Shown piece by piece: positions 35,501-45,790 of a DNA stretch of 64,000 nt (positions are counted from its first letter, which is position 1; every line of letters starts with the position of its first letter). Below the pieces are notes generated by a model. It worked only from the letters and a program-made list of their open reading frames with translations. It did not search any database and was not told where the DNA came from. The position numbers were made by a program, and so were the translations under genes. Source of the DNA: Anthopleura xanthogrammica (taxonomy: Eukaryota; Cnidaria; Anthozoa; Actiniaria; Actiniidae); the NCBI GenBank assembly GCA_964019055.1, contig OZ025220.1, forward strand, positions 10,482,098 to 10,546,097, in the 5' to 3' direction.

Positions 35501-38500
35501 TCTGATTTTCTGTTTTTGTTGGAAAGGAAGAGCCATTCAAAAAAGAATTTACTTTAGAATTTACCAAAAACAAATTATATCAATGACTGAAGGAGGTTTT
35601 AATAACAGAAAGAGAAGAGAAAAGAATGAAAGCAGTAAAGAAAAAAACTGGTAAAAATATGCAAAAAGTACACTATGAATATTAGTGATTTGAAATTAAC
35701 AATTATGCTAACACACAAAGGCAAGGAAAGAAAGAAGGATGGATAAATAAGAGAAGGGAGGAAGGAATACATACCTCATTCATAGCCATCTGGCGCTCAC
35801 TAGCATTAAGATCATGCAGGGTAATCTCTTTCAATATAACAAGTGAGTCATCATCTTTCTTCCTGTACAATACTGCTGCTCCATAAGCACCTGTCATCAA
35901 GAATGACAATAATGTTTACATGACGACTACTCCATCCTGCTCTGCACACAAAAAAAATCACTTCCACAAATGGATTTCAGCAATTGCTGTGAGCAAAAAT
36001 CCATGAAATCATGTTTATGTTTATTCCCATGAGAATTAAAACCTTTGTTTATTTGTGCATAAAATCATCCTGAAGGGCTTGAATGCAACACTAACCAGGG
36101 AATTATTGTTGTATTGTTTCAATCAAGATTATCACATTAATCATGAACTCTCTCATAATATCTATTTTACATTACCTTTTCCGACAGTTTTAATTTTTTC
36201 AAAGTTGCTGATACTCTGTGGCTGTGCTCCTGACCATCCTCTCATCTTCTCACTCTTAAAGTACAAATCACCTGGGAAGGAGCTGTTAAAACAACAAATA
36301 TATTCACCAGTCATACCATGTCACAGAGTGCATCTTATTCCAGTAAACTGAATTGGAATTCTTGCAGAGTTCATTGGTCATTTTATCAAAGGGATGAAAT
36401 GAGAGGAGTAACTTGCAATAGAGCTCTGTTATTATGGATGTTTGCAAATAAGATGCAAATGAGATGCAAATGAGACGACAAGCATTGTATTGACCCGATA
36501 GCCTCACTTGTATGATTGTTAAATAAAAGAATGTCTCATTTGCATGTCATTACCATGCATACATAATAACAGGTATAACAGGTATTGTAATCTTAACAAA
36601 ACCCTGTTTGGGAAGTCATCCCATGTTATGTTTATTGGTGAGAGGTATTCACCCTTACTGCTATATCACCCAGCCTTCCCATAACAGATAAACAAATGAG
36701 TATCATTATCATCATCGCTATCTCCATCGTCATCGTCAGCATTATCATCATCATCATCAGCATCATCACTATTCTTATCATCATCATTGTCATCATCATC
36801 ACTATGCTTATCATCATCATCACTATTCTTAACATCATTATCACTATGCTTATCATCATTGCCATCATCACCATCACTATGCCTATCATCATCATTGTCA
36901 TCACCTTCACTATACTTATCATCACCATCACCATCACTATGCTTATCATCACCATCATCCACACTATGCTTATCATCATCACCATCACCATCACTATGCT
37001 TATCATCATCACTATGCCTATCATCATCATTATCACTATGCTTTTCATTATTGCCATCGTCACCATCACTATGCCTATCATCATCATTGTCATCACCCTC
37101 ACTATACTTATCATCACTATCACCATCACTATGCTTATCATCATCACTTTGCTTATCATCATCATTATCACTATGCTTATCATTATTGCCATCATCACCA
37201 TCACTATGCTTATCATCATCACTATGCCTATCATCATCACTTTGCTTATCATCATCATCATCACTATGCTTATCATCATCACCATCATCCACACTTTGCT
37301 TATCATCATCACCATCACTATGCTTATCATCATCATCACTATCATCCACACTATGCTTATCATCATCATTGTCATTATCACTTTGCTTATCATCATCACC
37401 ATCACTATGCTTATCATCATCATCACCATCCACACTATGCTTATCATCATCACTTTGCTTATCATCATCATCATCACTATGCTTATCATCATCACCATCA
37501 TCCACACTATGCTTATCATCATCACTATGCTTATCATCAACATCACCATCATCCACACTATGCTTATCATCATCACCATCACTATGCTTATCATCATCAT
37601 CACCATCATCCACACTACGCTTACCATCATCATTGTCATCATAATCAAAGTTAGACTGCAGGTCATACAACGAACTACAATAAGAGTATAATGATTACAA
37701 GATGTCTCACCTGGTATCATCAGTCTTGTTTGAATTGCTTCTTACATCAGCACCCATCAGCTCTTTCGTCATACCAACAGACACCTGAAGCAATAAACAC
37801 ATATTATATACATGTGTGTGTAGTTATCAAGATGTTTACCTAGTTACCATAGTAACAAGCACATAATCACCCTATTACCATGGCAATATACATACCATTA
37901 TAACTTGGTTCGTAGTTTTATTTTGGATACAAATAACAAAACAAAAAGTACAAGCACACCCCTCTAACCAATGAGAATGCAAGATTTATGACAGTTATTT
38001 CATAATCAGTAATATCATTATCGTTAAAATTCCACGTTTATCTGATTACCTTAGTCAGGTTTTCCAGGAAATCCAGTACTTGTATTGCATCACTGCTCTG
38101 TGCCAGTGGACAGGCCAGAAAGTCCAGCCCTGTACCTGGTGATGTGCTATCAAGACAAGTAGACACTATCTGTGTAAAAAAGTTCCTGATGTCTTCTTGT
38201 TCCTTGAGAGTTCGAAGCGAAATAACCTGAAAAATATTATCAAATGTTTTTAGTTTCATAGACGTGATTAAATGTTTTTAGTTTCATAGACATGTGATTT
38301 AATATTTCAATATGACCTTTAACCTTAAAAAAAAGCTTTAAACTTAATCGATACCCTGAAACAACTAAATGCTAACTCACAGTTCAAAAAATTGGAATTT
38401 AGCTTGGGGGAGGAAAACCAGAAAACATGGAGAAAACCGGCTCAAATCAAGGAGGGACCCAACAAACCTTAGTCACATGTGATGTTAAGTCCAGGATTCA

Positions 38501-40423
38501 AACTTGAGATAATGAGAGGCAAGTGCACTATACTACTGCTACACCACCCTTCTACCCTCTTTATAACTTATTGTGATTTTGAGCTGCCAATACGGGTTTA
38601 TATTGGCAGCTAGTTGGGAGAAAATATAATCTGCATTGGCCGTAGTTGTGAAGCGACGAAGGCCAATACTGAATATATTTCTTCCAACGCCATCAATATA
38701 ACCTGTATTGGCGACTCAAAATCGCAATAAGTTTTGTATCGCGATTTTCCTATCGTGCGGCAATTCTGAGCCAACAATACGGGTTGATATTAGCGGCTCT
38801 CTCCTGATCAAACTTATAGGAGAATCGTGATACATTCTTGTATTGATCAACATTCATTATTAATAATAGCAGTGAATGGTGAATACAACACTTTAAGACC
38901 AGCCTCAGACCATTATATTCTGAAGTTCATTAATTCTATACAATGTTGAAAATAGAGACTTTAAACTTCAAATACTGAAAATATGAAACTGGAATCACTT
39001 TAAGTTTAAGGACATTTTTGGGAGTCAGACCCTCAGCGATATGAATAATTATTGATCATCCTTTATTAAGACGAGCAAATCAAATTAAACTACGGTCATT
39101 TTTCTGTAAGACGAGTTGAAAATTAAGTTCTAAAAATACATGCAGCTGTCATAGAGTGTTTCCTGTCAACAAACTAAAGTTAAATATATATATATCTATT
39201 ACTCTATATTCTGATTAAAACTTTTGAAACAGAATATAATTTCAAATCAGATTGTCGATTGAGCTATAGCATATCCTTTGTATAATACATAATATAAAAA
39301 TATTACTGAAATTAAGATCTTTTAAGAATAAAAGAGTGAGTTGAGTTAGGACAGCTGGGAAAATAATTACCATAATATGAAAAATTCTTATTACAAGCAG
39401 CAAAAATTAAGGAATGAATATTGTACATCTTGAATTTATTCTCAAACCGATTACAAAACTTGGATGAATTTTCATTTCAGTGAATGGATAAGATGCACAT
39501 CAGAGTACTTTAGAAAATCTTCTATCATGCTCAACGACATAAGAGAAGTTCATGTAGTGAACTACATTAGTCTACTCTTGTTCTACTCTTGTTAGATCAA
39601 AACAGTTAGAGCTATATGCCTTTGGGCTGATAATAACAGCAGAACATTTAGGAAGTTACCCTTAAAAACAAGGATGTTTACTCAACCACAACATCAAATA
39701 CATATAAATTTATCAACCAGTTGCCAATAAACTTTTTCATTTCGCATATTCCAATTTCTTTTGCATTTCATTTTTCCATTTCAAAACCAGTTAGAAAGAT
39801 TTAGTGATTAAGATGAGGAAAATAATGGCAATAAAGGTTGTTTCCTTAGATCAAAACTTTTTGAAATGCTCTTGAGATAACAACAACATACTAGAGAAAT
39901 ATAAATATACAAGATTAATTGATAATTATTCATTACACTAGTTAACATAGTATATGCACTCATATCTGACAACGATTATCACACAAAACTTTAAAATGTA
40001 ATCCAAAAAAATTATCCAGACACTTTAATTAGAAATAAATAAAAAGAGAAAATAAAATAAAGAATTTGACCAATAAAGCTTACGTACTTGTTCCCCAGTG
40101 GTACATAACTGCAATGTTCCTTGTTGGCCATTCGCAATAAAAGCAATACTCTCAGCTCTTTTTTCACCTAGAGTTTGTTGAACTTGAACGAGAAGAGATT
40201 CAAGTGTTGTACTGTCATATTTATAGGATAAAATACGAACTCCAGACCTTGTTGCTGAGGATAATACCGAAGATTGTCGTATTTTGGAAGAGAGAAGGAC
40301 AAGACGCCATGTTGTTGTGTTGCCTGCACTTCCAACTCGATTGACAATTTTTTCCTGACTTTCTACATTGTTATTTACTTCTATAAGATCTGTTTTGGAG
40401 TCCTGTTTAGTGACTGTAGCCAT
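20576..40423 (-). CDS. NEK9: NEK9-type NIMA-related kinase with N-terminal DUF4347-like domain, RCC1 repeats and coiled coil; 35 exons
   Basis: NEK9 (Nercc1) is a cytosolic mitotic kinase acting with NEK6/7 in spindle assembly. Exons: 40423-40088, 38226-38050, 37784-37711, 36282-36176, 35890-35775, 35159-35053, 34956-34837, 33619-33484, 33309-33181, 32851-32801, 30654-30580, 30313-30237, 30076-29998, 29921-29767, 29602-29339, 29066-28953, 28622-28550, 28091-27873, 27673-27465, 27308-27084, 26478-26256, 25914-25775, 25696-25627, 25377-25209, 24411-24209, 24143-23884, 23453-23436, 23352-23224, 21748-21676, 21423-21337, 21255-21172, 21082-21026, 20950-20879, 20760-20731, 20638-20576; 4,521 nt, 1,506 aa, phases consistent. 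Residues ~38-190 are DUF4347-like. The kinase (~225-476) has GKGAYG, Lys252, HRD (Asp347), DFG (Asp365) and SPE, so it should be active. RCC1 repeats span ~500-870. A Ser- and charge-rich linker includes APTWIRNEL, resembling vertebrate NEK9. The coiled coil is ~1350-1486. The protein is about 1.5 times human length; linker exons are the least certain. Confidence 0.88.
22743..22930. repeat. Diverged ~115-bp duplication in a NEK9 intron
   Basis: TGTAACTCGTGTTCACAGATGT occurs at about 22798 and again at about 22901 (nested in matching context ATTAC-TCATTC-AG), indicating an old tandem duplication. The large intron 21749-23223 otherwise shows nothing recognisable. Confidence 0.6.
23517..23845. 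repeat. GAT/GCT-rich microsatellite in a NEK9 intron
   Basis: Interrupted GAT trinucleotides with two GCT clusters over about 330 bp. Acidic or Met-rich frames here are products of the repeat. Confidence 0.9.
24652..25042. mobile_element. 391-bp MITE with long inverted ends and TTA target duplication
   Basis: The ends AGCCCGTGTCACACGCTACG and the reverse complement at the right continue for about 55 bp (through CGTGCAACTTGTCTCGCGAA). The element is flanked by TTA at 24649-24651 and 25043-25045. It sits inside one unit of a local tandem duplication (24547-24650 plus 25046 onwards versus 25046-25160). The sister unit at about 25141-25160 shows the uninterrupted site CATCCCTTACATGAC, giving an in-window empty site. 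A 3-bp TTA duplication fits the PIF/Harbinger superfamily (TWA). Confidence 0.8.
25935..26235. repeat. ATC/ATGT microsatellite in a NEK9 intron
   Basis: Irregular CATCATGTATCATC repeats over about 300 bp between two NEK9 coding exons. Confidence 0.9.
26515..27110 (-). repeat. 91-bp minisatellite derived from the end of a NEK9 exon and its donor
   Basis: TATGTACCTGGTATTAGCAT recurs at 26531, 26622, 26713, 26804, 26895, 26986 and 27077, an exact 91-bp period. The last copy is the genuine 3' end of the NEK9 exon 27308-27084 with its donor (ACCAG|GTACAT on the minus strand); the other six are near-identical intronic copies of about 40 nt of coding sequence plus donor plus proximal intron. Confidence 0.95.
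27700..27845. repeat. ATC microsatellite in a NEK9 intron
   Basis: About 145 bp of ATC-rich repeat in the short intron between two RCC1-encoding exons. Confidence 0.9.
31998..32125 (+). mobile_element. tRNA-derived SINE fragment in a NEK9 intron
   Basis: A box-A-like GCTCAGTGGTTAGA, tandemly duplicated 28 bp apart, is followed by a box-B-like GGTTACGAATCCCG. The spacing of a tRNA-derived pol III promoter is seen, but no complete cloverleaf. The rest of the intron 30655-32800 holds an (AT)n run near 31165 and one curious short frame discussed in findings. Confidence 0.5.
33051..33115. repeat. Perfect 17-bp-arm hairpin in a NEK9 intron
   Basis: CTAGCTTGGGTACAAAC at 33051 is exactly reverse-complemented at 33099-33115 with a 31-bp loop. 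It may be a tiny MITE or a transcript hairpin; no gene is implied. Confidence 0.7.
33365..33470 (-). mobile_element. Dispersed SINE copy, head portion
   Basis: Contains AACACAAGATCCCAGAGGTG and GAATGTACTACTGC, matching the head-proximal part of the family member at 43905. It lies between two kinase-domain exons. Confidence 0.5.
33655..34775. repeat. ATC-rich satellite with a ~212-bp higher-order repeat
   Basis: Basic ATC/ATGT words are arranged into a long unit (GGTATCGTCATTATGATGTA, then TTTCTTTATCACCATCATG, then TGTATAATCGTCATCACC). The unit repeats near 33953, 34162, 34372 and 34591. It fills the intron between the two exons that meet at the kinase HRD motif. Confidence 0.9.
36697..37645. 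repeat. ATC/CACTATGCTT satellite in a NEK9 intron
   Basis: About 950 bp of ATC-type repeat with a recurring CACTATGCTTATCATCATC unit. It is stop-free in all six frames over long spans (up to about 360 codons), a consequence of the repeat composition, so these frames are not genes. Confidence 0.95.
38345..38558 (-). mobile_element. Dispersed SINE copy with one tail unit
   Basis: GATACCCTGAAACAACTAAA, then GGAGGAAAACCAGAAAACAT and a tRNA-like head region (ACTACTGCTACACCACCCTT). Same family as at 43905. Confidence 0.6.
38565..38733. mobile_element. MITE-like element, ~45-bp inverted ends, in NEK9 intron 1
   Basis: AACTTATTGTGATTTTGAG with CCAATACGGGTTTATATTGG at the left mirrors CCTGTATTGGCGACTCAAAA and TCGCAATAAGTT at the right. 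A degenerate third arm lies at 38750-38800. The rest of intron 1 (38800-40087) is AT-rich with nothing recognisable. Confidence 0.65.
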
Positions 40424-41844
40424 TGGTTTCTAATTTCCGGAAGAAATCATTTTTCTTTACAGAACTTCTTCACTTCTTTGCGACCATCTTACCGAACTGT
40501 GAAGTGCTTAATATTTGCCGTCTTGTTGAGTACAAAAAAATCATCTCACTTGTTGAATCAGACAATATTACCCCTTTGAAAAGAGGTAATTCTCTTTGTG
40601 GTTTCATTGATTCTCTGTGACATAAAATACGGTTATAGTTAAGCTTAGCAGAGGTCAAATAAATGAATTAATCAGTCGACAACACGATCACAAAACGTGT
40701 GTCCCATCGACAAACTACCAAAATTAACCGCAAATTTTCACGAAAAAAACCATTATTTCGGTCCAAAAACTCACCAAGACATTCTCATAGAAGTTCACTG
40801 TGTGTTCCGGGTGTAGTTAAGTCTTAAGACAGCAGAAATAACGGTTAAAAAAGTTGAAAATGCTTGACAAGATGAATTACATTCCGTTTGCTTGATTATT
40901 ACCACAACAACCAATCCACGCAATGTCCCATCCCGTGAACATCCCGCGACAATCCCGTTACAGTCCTGCGGGAATCCCGCTATTTACCCGCGGGATCCTT
41001 AATTATTCGAATTTTAACCCAAAAAAATTAAATGAATTAATTCTTACATTATTCTTATAATGCTGATAAAAAAATGCGAATTTCTTATCTGTTTAACGAA
41101 ATTTTTTGTGGGGATAATAAACTATTTATAAGGAAAAAAACTCTGTGATACGAGGAGCGAATTTAAAACTAGTTTTTACCATCTAAGGATTATCAAAATA
41201 AATTATTTAGTGTGTTGGTAGAATTCAATTTTCTGTACAAAGGATTTTTTTGTTTTTAAAAACGTTTAAAAATAAATAAGACACAGGGAGCCCAATCATG
41301 GTCATGTTGTTTACTGACTGGAGAGGGCCTGAGTCAGACATGTTCTATCCGGAACATATCATCATCGCATTTTGAGACAACTATTTTTAATCTTTCTTGT
41401 TTTCTCCTGTGATTTTGATCGACTTAACCGTTGTTTATTAGCGATCGGAGACCAGCATTATTTGCCTTATACATCGGGCAGTTTATTGATCAAGATATAG
41501 TGTGACTGAGAACAAATGGTTTGTTGAAATGTTGTATTTATTGGCCGTACATTTCACATGATGTTGTACCTACATATTGAATTGATTGAAAAATCTTGCT
41601 TCTAAAGACTCAACAAATCGACACATAATAAGGCCAAGATTACAGCTTGCCGCCTCGGCTTTGTCTAAAGGACAGCTCCTTTCTTTTTGCTTCGCTCCTG
41701 ACACTTGATGTTTATAAATTATTGACATGGAGATGGAGATGGTTCTGCACATTGGATAGACATTCAATCTCTGCCAAAATTTCTTGACCAACATCAGCTT
41801 TATTTTATTAACTAATTTTAAGTGGTTAAAATCAAGATTACAGC
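40424..41844. other. Intergenic region between divergent NEK9 and CUB-protein genes
   Basis: It must hold both promoters. A cluster of CCCG words at about 40925-41000 (TCCCG six times, ending CCCGCGGGATCC) is the only conspicuous local feature. No gene or element was recognised. Confidence 0.5.
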
Positions 41845-44800
41845 ATGAATTTTCCTTGGTTCACATTATTTGCTGGTGAGTTACAGACAAATCGATTCAT
41901 ATTTACTTTCTTAATTTAAATGTTCTATTTGCGTGAATAATCTACGTAAACCGACCTGAACCAATATTGTATGCATACACTAGATAGATAGCAAGATATT
42001 ATTAGGTTAGTTTATTAGTTTTATGTTCCCTCTGAATGCAAAATGTGACTAGAAATGAGCTACAAGAATAGTAAAATATCAAAATGTACAAATCAATTAA
42101 CAGCTTAAAGTATAAGCAAAATAAGCACAGTCATATATCGTATGCTAGCTCGCTTCACTGATCATAATATTCTAACAATTTCTGTTTAGAAATTACAGAC
42201 AGAATTTTTTTTTGTCTCTAACAACGTCTAGAAGAATAATTGTTTTTAATTCAATTTAGTTTGTTCTGTTTTACTGTTGCTTAAGGGGATTTAGTGATTT
42301 AGTATTACAGTAATCAAGTTAATAAGGAGCTCAGTTGTTCACTTAACAGCTGTTGTGTTTCCAATGGTGAATATACAGTTAGAATAAAAGGCTGTTGGAG
42401 CTGAAATAGGTGATAGGTCATTCAAGGGTGAAAGGAATTATGGGCTTTATATGTGGATATTGACAGGGGTTAATATAAATCTCAATCAAGTGAGGTGGCC
42501 TTAGAGCAGGGAACAGGAAGTCTATACTATTAGCTATTAGTTCAACTAGAAAGTATTTAGCGTGTCTATGTGATATGTAAATGCAGCGCAGTTGCCTAAG
42601 ATATGATGTAAATATATAAGCAGCTTCATTCTATCTAAGCACACGCATTAAGCACTCAAGACTAGCAAGTCACGCACAAGAAGCAATTCATTTATTGAAA
42701 TAGCATAGTTGTCTACAAGAAACACTGGATGTCTCAACACTATAACCTCTCTGTGTTCCTTATGAGAATAAGAGTAACAGATACAAGTTGATCATTCAGT
42801 GGTTTATTATGTTTATCTATTATTCTATATTTTTCCTTTTTAAGGTTACTTTTTGTACTTAGCTGAAAGGACTCATTGTAAAGGTAATTTTTTATGCCGT
42901 GGTAACAATTACAACTGCAATTGAAGACATAGATAAATATACTATTATCAGCCTTATTATCAGTGTAGTCTTTATACCTTAATGACATTATTTTGTAGTT
43001 AATTTATTGTTCAATACATTTTGCAGATATTGACTGTGGTTCACATTACACAAGCAGGACAGGTTCATTCTCTTCACCAGGCTATCCCAAGAAATACTCT
43101 CCTGATTTACTTTGTGTGTGGACTGTGCAGGTTACTGGTAATAACCCAGAGATTAAAATTACTTTCAGGTAAGTCACCAATAACAATTTATTTATTTGCT
43201 AGAGCAGGCTGATTATCTTGGCAGGATTCACTGATGTGGGCCTGCTTTCACTCACACTCATTACATTTACTATTTTGTACACACAACGCAGGACTCTCAT
43301 GTTGATTTTTATGGAGGGAGGAAAACCAAATAACCTGGAGAAAACCCTTGTGGCAAAGGAGAGAACAACACATCAAACAAACTGCATTCACATGCGTGAA
43401 CCAGTGACCTGACCTGGTTGGACTCACAGCAGTTCAAGATGACACATTAGAAGCGTAAAACAACCCATGCCACCCAGACTGATTTAGTTTGATGTTTTAG
43501 ATGTTAGTTTGGTACATACAGGTCTAACAGAATATTTACTGTGATTCTCAATGTATTGCAAACTCAGAATTCAATGGCTTGTTGTGATTGTTATGATCTT
43601 GAATGTTGATAGTGTTTATTGATGTAATTCATTTTTCCAGAGCCTTCGATCTTCCTCCCAAGTCTGTTGATGGCAAATGTTCAGATTTCATTGCTGTTTT
43701 TTATGGAACTGTGCCAACTAAAGACAAATTGATTGGTAAATACTGTGGCTCTGGGACACCATCTTCCCTTCTTGTGAAAAACAAAGCAGTTTATATACAG
43801 TTTGTTTCCAATGAGGATCAGGTGACAGGCAGTGGATTTGTGATTAATTTCAGTACATCCTCATCATCAAGTTGTAAGTTCAATTCTGTCATGTCAATCT
43901 ATTTTTTTTACTGCAACCTCTGGGCTGATATAAGTCAGGGCATGGCTAACTCACAGATAGAACCCTGAAACAACCTCTGGGCTGATCTAAGTCAGGACAT
44001 GGCTAATTCACAGATAGAACCCTGAAACAACCTCTGGGCTGATCTAAGTCAGGGCATGGCTAATTCACAGATAGAACCCTGAAACAACCTATGGGCTGAT
44101 ATAAGTCAGGGCACGGCTAACTCACAGATCGAACTCTGAAACAACCTCTGGGCTGATCTAAGTCAGGGCACGGCTAAATCACAAATCATATTGAAATTTA
44201 GCTTGTTGGTTAGATTTTCTCAAGGGAGGAAACCAGAGAACCTGGAGAAAAACCCTCCAATTAAGAGAAAAACCAAACGAACTCTACTCACATGTGATGC
44301 TAATTCCAGAAATTGAACCAAAGATCCCAGAGGTGAATGTTACAACCACTACGCCACCCTTGATTCCAACTATTCCAATACTTTGAGGCTTTTATTTTTT
44401 TATTCAACTAGCTTAGACCTATTGAATAATAAATAATAAATGATAAGATAAACTTACAATATATAGGTGAGGGCGAACAAAACAGAGCTAGGCTTCAAAT
44501 TAAGTGTGCCCAAGGCATGAGGTGATGATAAAAGTGTTCATTCTTGATATTTTTCAGCCATTACCACATCCCAGGCTACAGCTGGTATTGTAGCTGCAAT
44601 ATTTTGTGGTATTGTGTTCCTTGGTGTTGGTGCAATGAGGTGCGTCATGATGGGAGCTTGTCAACGCTGTCAGAATGAGTCACCTGAAAATAGAGAATGT
44701 GTCGGAACACATGAAACTGTTAGTAACTATGTTATGGATTGTCCACCCAGCTATAGGACAGGTTAGTTACCTGTGGGGGGATTATTGGGTCACTGCGTAG

Positions 44801-45790
44801 TTACCTGTGGGGGGATTATTGGGTCACTGCGTAGTTACCTGTGGGGGGATTATTGGATCACTGCATAGTTACCTGTGGGGGATTATTGGGTCACTGGGTA
44901 CTATTGGGTTATTGGGAGGAATACGTTTGGGTTACTGGGTGGCTGTGTACCCCTTTTACTGCCAAGCAATTCCCTATAAACTCTGCAATGAATATAAATT
45001 TAAATGCTAGTGTTGAGCAGACCAATTAACAGATTTTACTGTTATTACTGTAGTTATGGAACACCCAGAACGTTTTCCGACACCAAACATATCTCCTCAT
45101 ATCTCACCAACGTCAACTCCCCGAGCATCACATTATTGTGAACAAAATGAAGCAGACGATGATGACAGTGAGCCACCTCCACCATACTCTATAGTTATTC
45201 CAAGTCAGGCTTCTATAGATGAAGATATAAATACAGCAGGAACTAGTGGAAGGAATGTCCAACAAACACATGTTTATGTAGAAAGAACAATACCTGTTAA
45301 TAACAGTAATAATCTAGAGACTGTACTAGTTCACAATAACCCAAGGGACCCAAGGGAGATTGAATCAACTGGTACAGAAACTGAAAGAACGTCTGCTAAT
45401 AGGCGGAGTAGTTATAGTATTGCATCACATGAAAATCCTGTGTCATCAGAAAACTCTGAGCTACATAGTCTTGAAGAACTTGATTCTGATAATGAGGAGA
45501 ATAATAGATCTAATGACAGACAGTCACCAAGGACAACAGACGTCGATCCTAGGAACACATGTACGGGAGGCTCTAGTGGTTCATTAGGTATCATGGACCA
45601 TAATACTGAACCAATTGGTAACTATGACGATGAGCAAAGTGATACTGGATGCTGTAGTACAAGGGTACAGATTACAGAGCCTCAGAGAAATGGTTACATA
45701 CCAGGTAGAAGAGGCGGTAGTCCCACACATGACCACTCAACACAAACCGAGGAGGTTTTGAATAGAGGTGGACACAACGTATGGTTATAG
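41845..45790 (+). CDS. Single-pass membrane protein with one extracellular CUB domain and long acidic tail, 5 exons
   Basis: Not assigned to a named family. Proposed exons: 41845-41875, 43027-43168, 43641-43873, 44558-44761, 45054-45790; 1,347 nt, 448 aa, all phases compatible. Exon 1 encodes a short hydrophobic leader (MNFPWFTLFA); it may be preceded by another exon because CAG directly precedes the ATG. Residues ~12-133 form a CUB domain: DIDCGSHYTSRTGSFSSPGYP, then VWTV, KITF and the second half with C-x-DF, YCGSGTP and IQFVSNED. A transmembrane segment at ~144-164 (AGIVAAIFCGIVFLGVG) is followed by a Cys-rich juxtamembrane stretch (CVMMGACQRC). The ~245-residue tail is Ser/Asp/Glu-rich, with a PPPPY WW-binding motif, an STQTEE motif like LC8-binding sites, and C-terminal NVWL. 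It could be a receptor-like or adhesion protein. Confidence 0.8.
43310..43420 (-). mobile_element. Dispersed SINE copy (partial) in CUB gene intron 2
   Basis: GGAGGAAAACCAAATAACCT, GGAGAAAACCCTTGTGG and ACTGCATTCACATGCGTGAA match the body of the family seen at 43905. Confidence 0.5.
43905..44368 (-). mobile_element. Dispersed tRNA-like SINE with five 57-bp tail repeats (best copy)
   Basis: Read on the minus strand it begins AAGGGTGGCGTAGTGGTTG (box-A-like), then GGTTCAATTTCTGG (box-B-like). A body with GGTTTTTCTCTTAATTGGAG follows, and it ends in five tandem 57-bp units at the low-coordinate side. Seven copies of the family occur in the window with zero to five tail units. Located in intron 3 of the CUB gene. 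Confidence 0.7.
44762..44905 (+). repeat. 34-bp repeat starting at the CUB exon 4 donor
   Basis: AGTTACCTGTGGGG recurs at 44765, 44799, 44833 and 44867 (34-bp period). The first unit overlaps the donor of exon 4 (ACAG|GTTAGTTACC), so the array grew out of the splice-site region. Confidence 0.85.

Noticed and set aside
36632..37720. Up to 362-codon open frames on both strands in the ATC satellite
   Set aside because: They come from repeat composition inside a NEK9 intron; the same region is open in many frames at once with only D/H/S, I/M or S/L residues.
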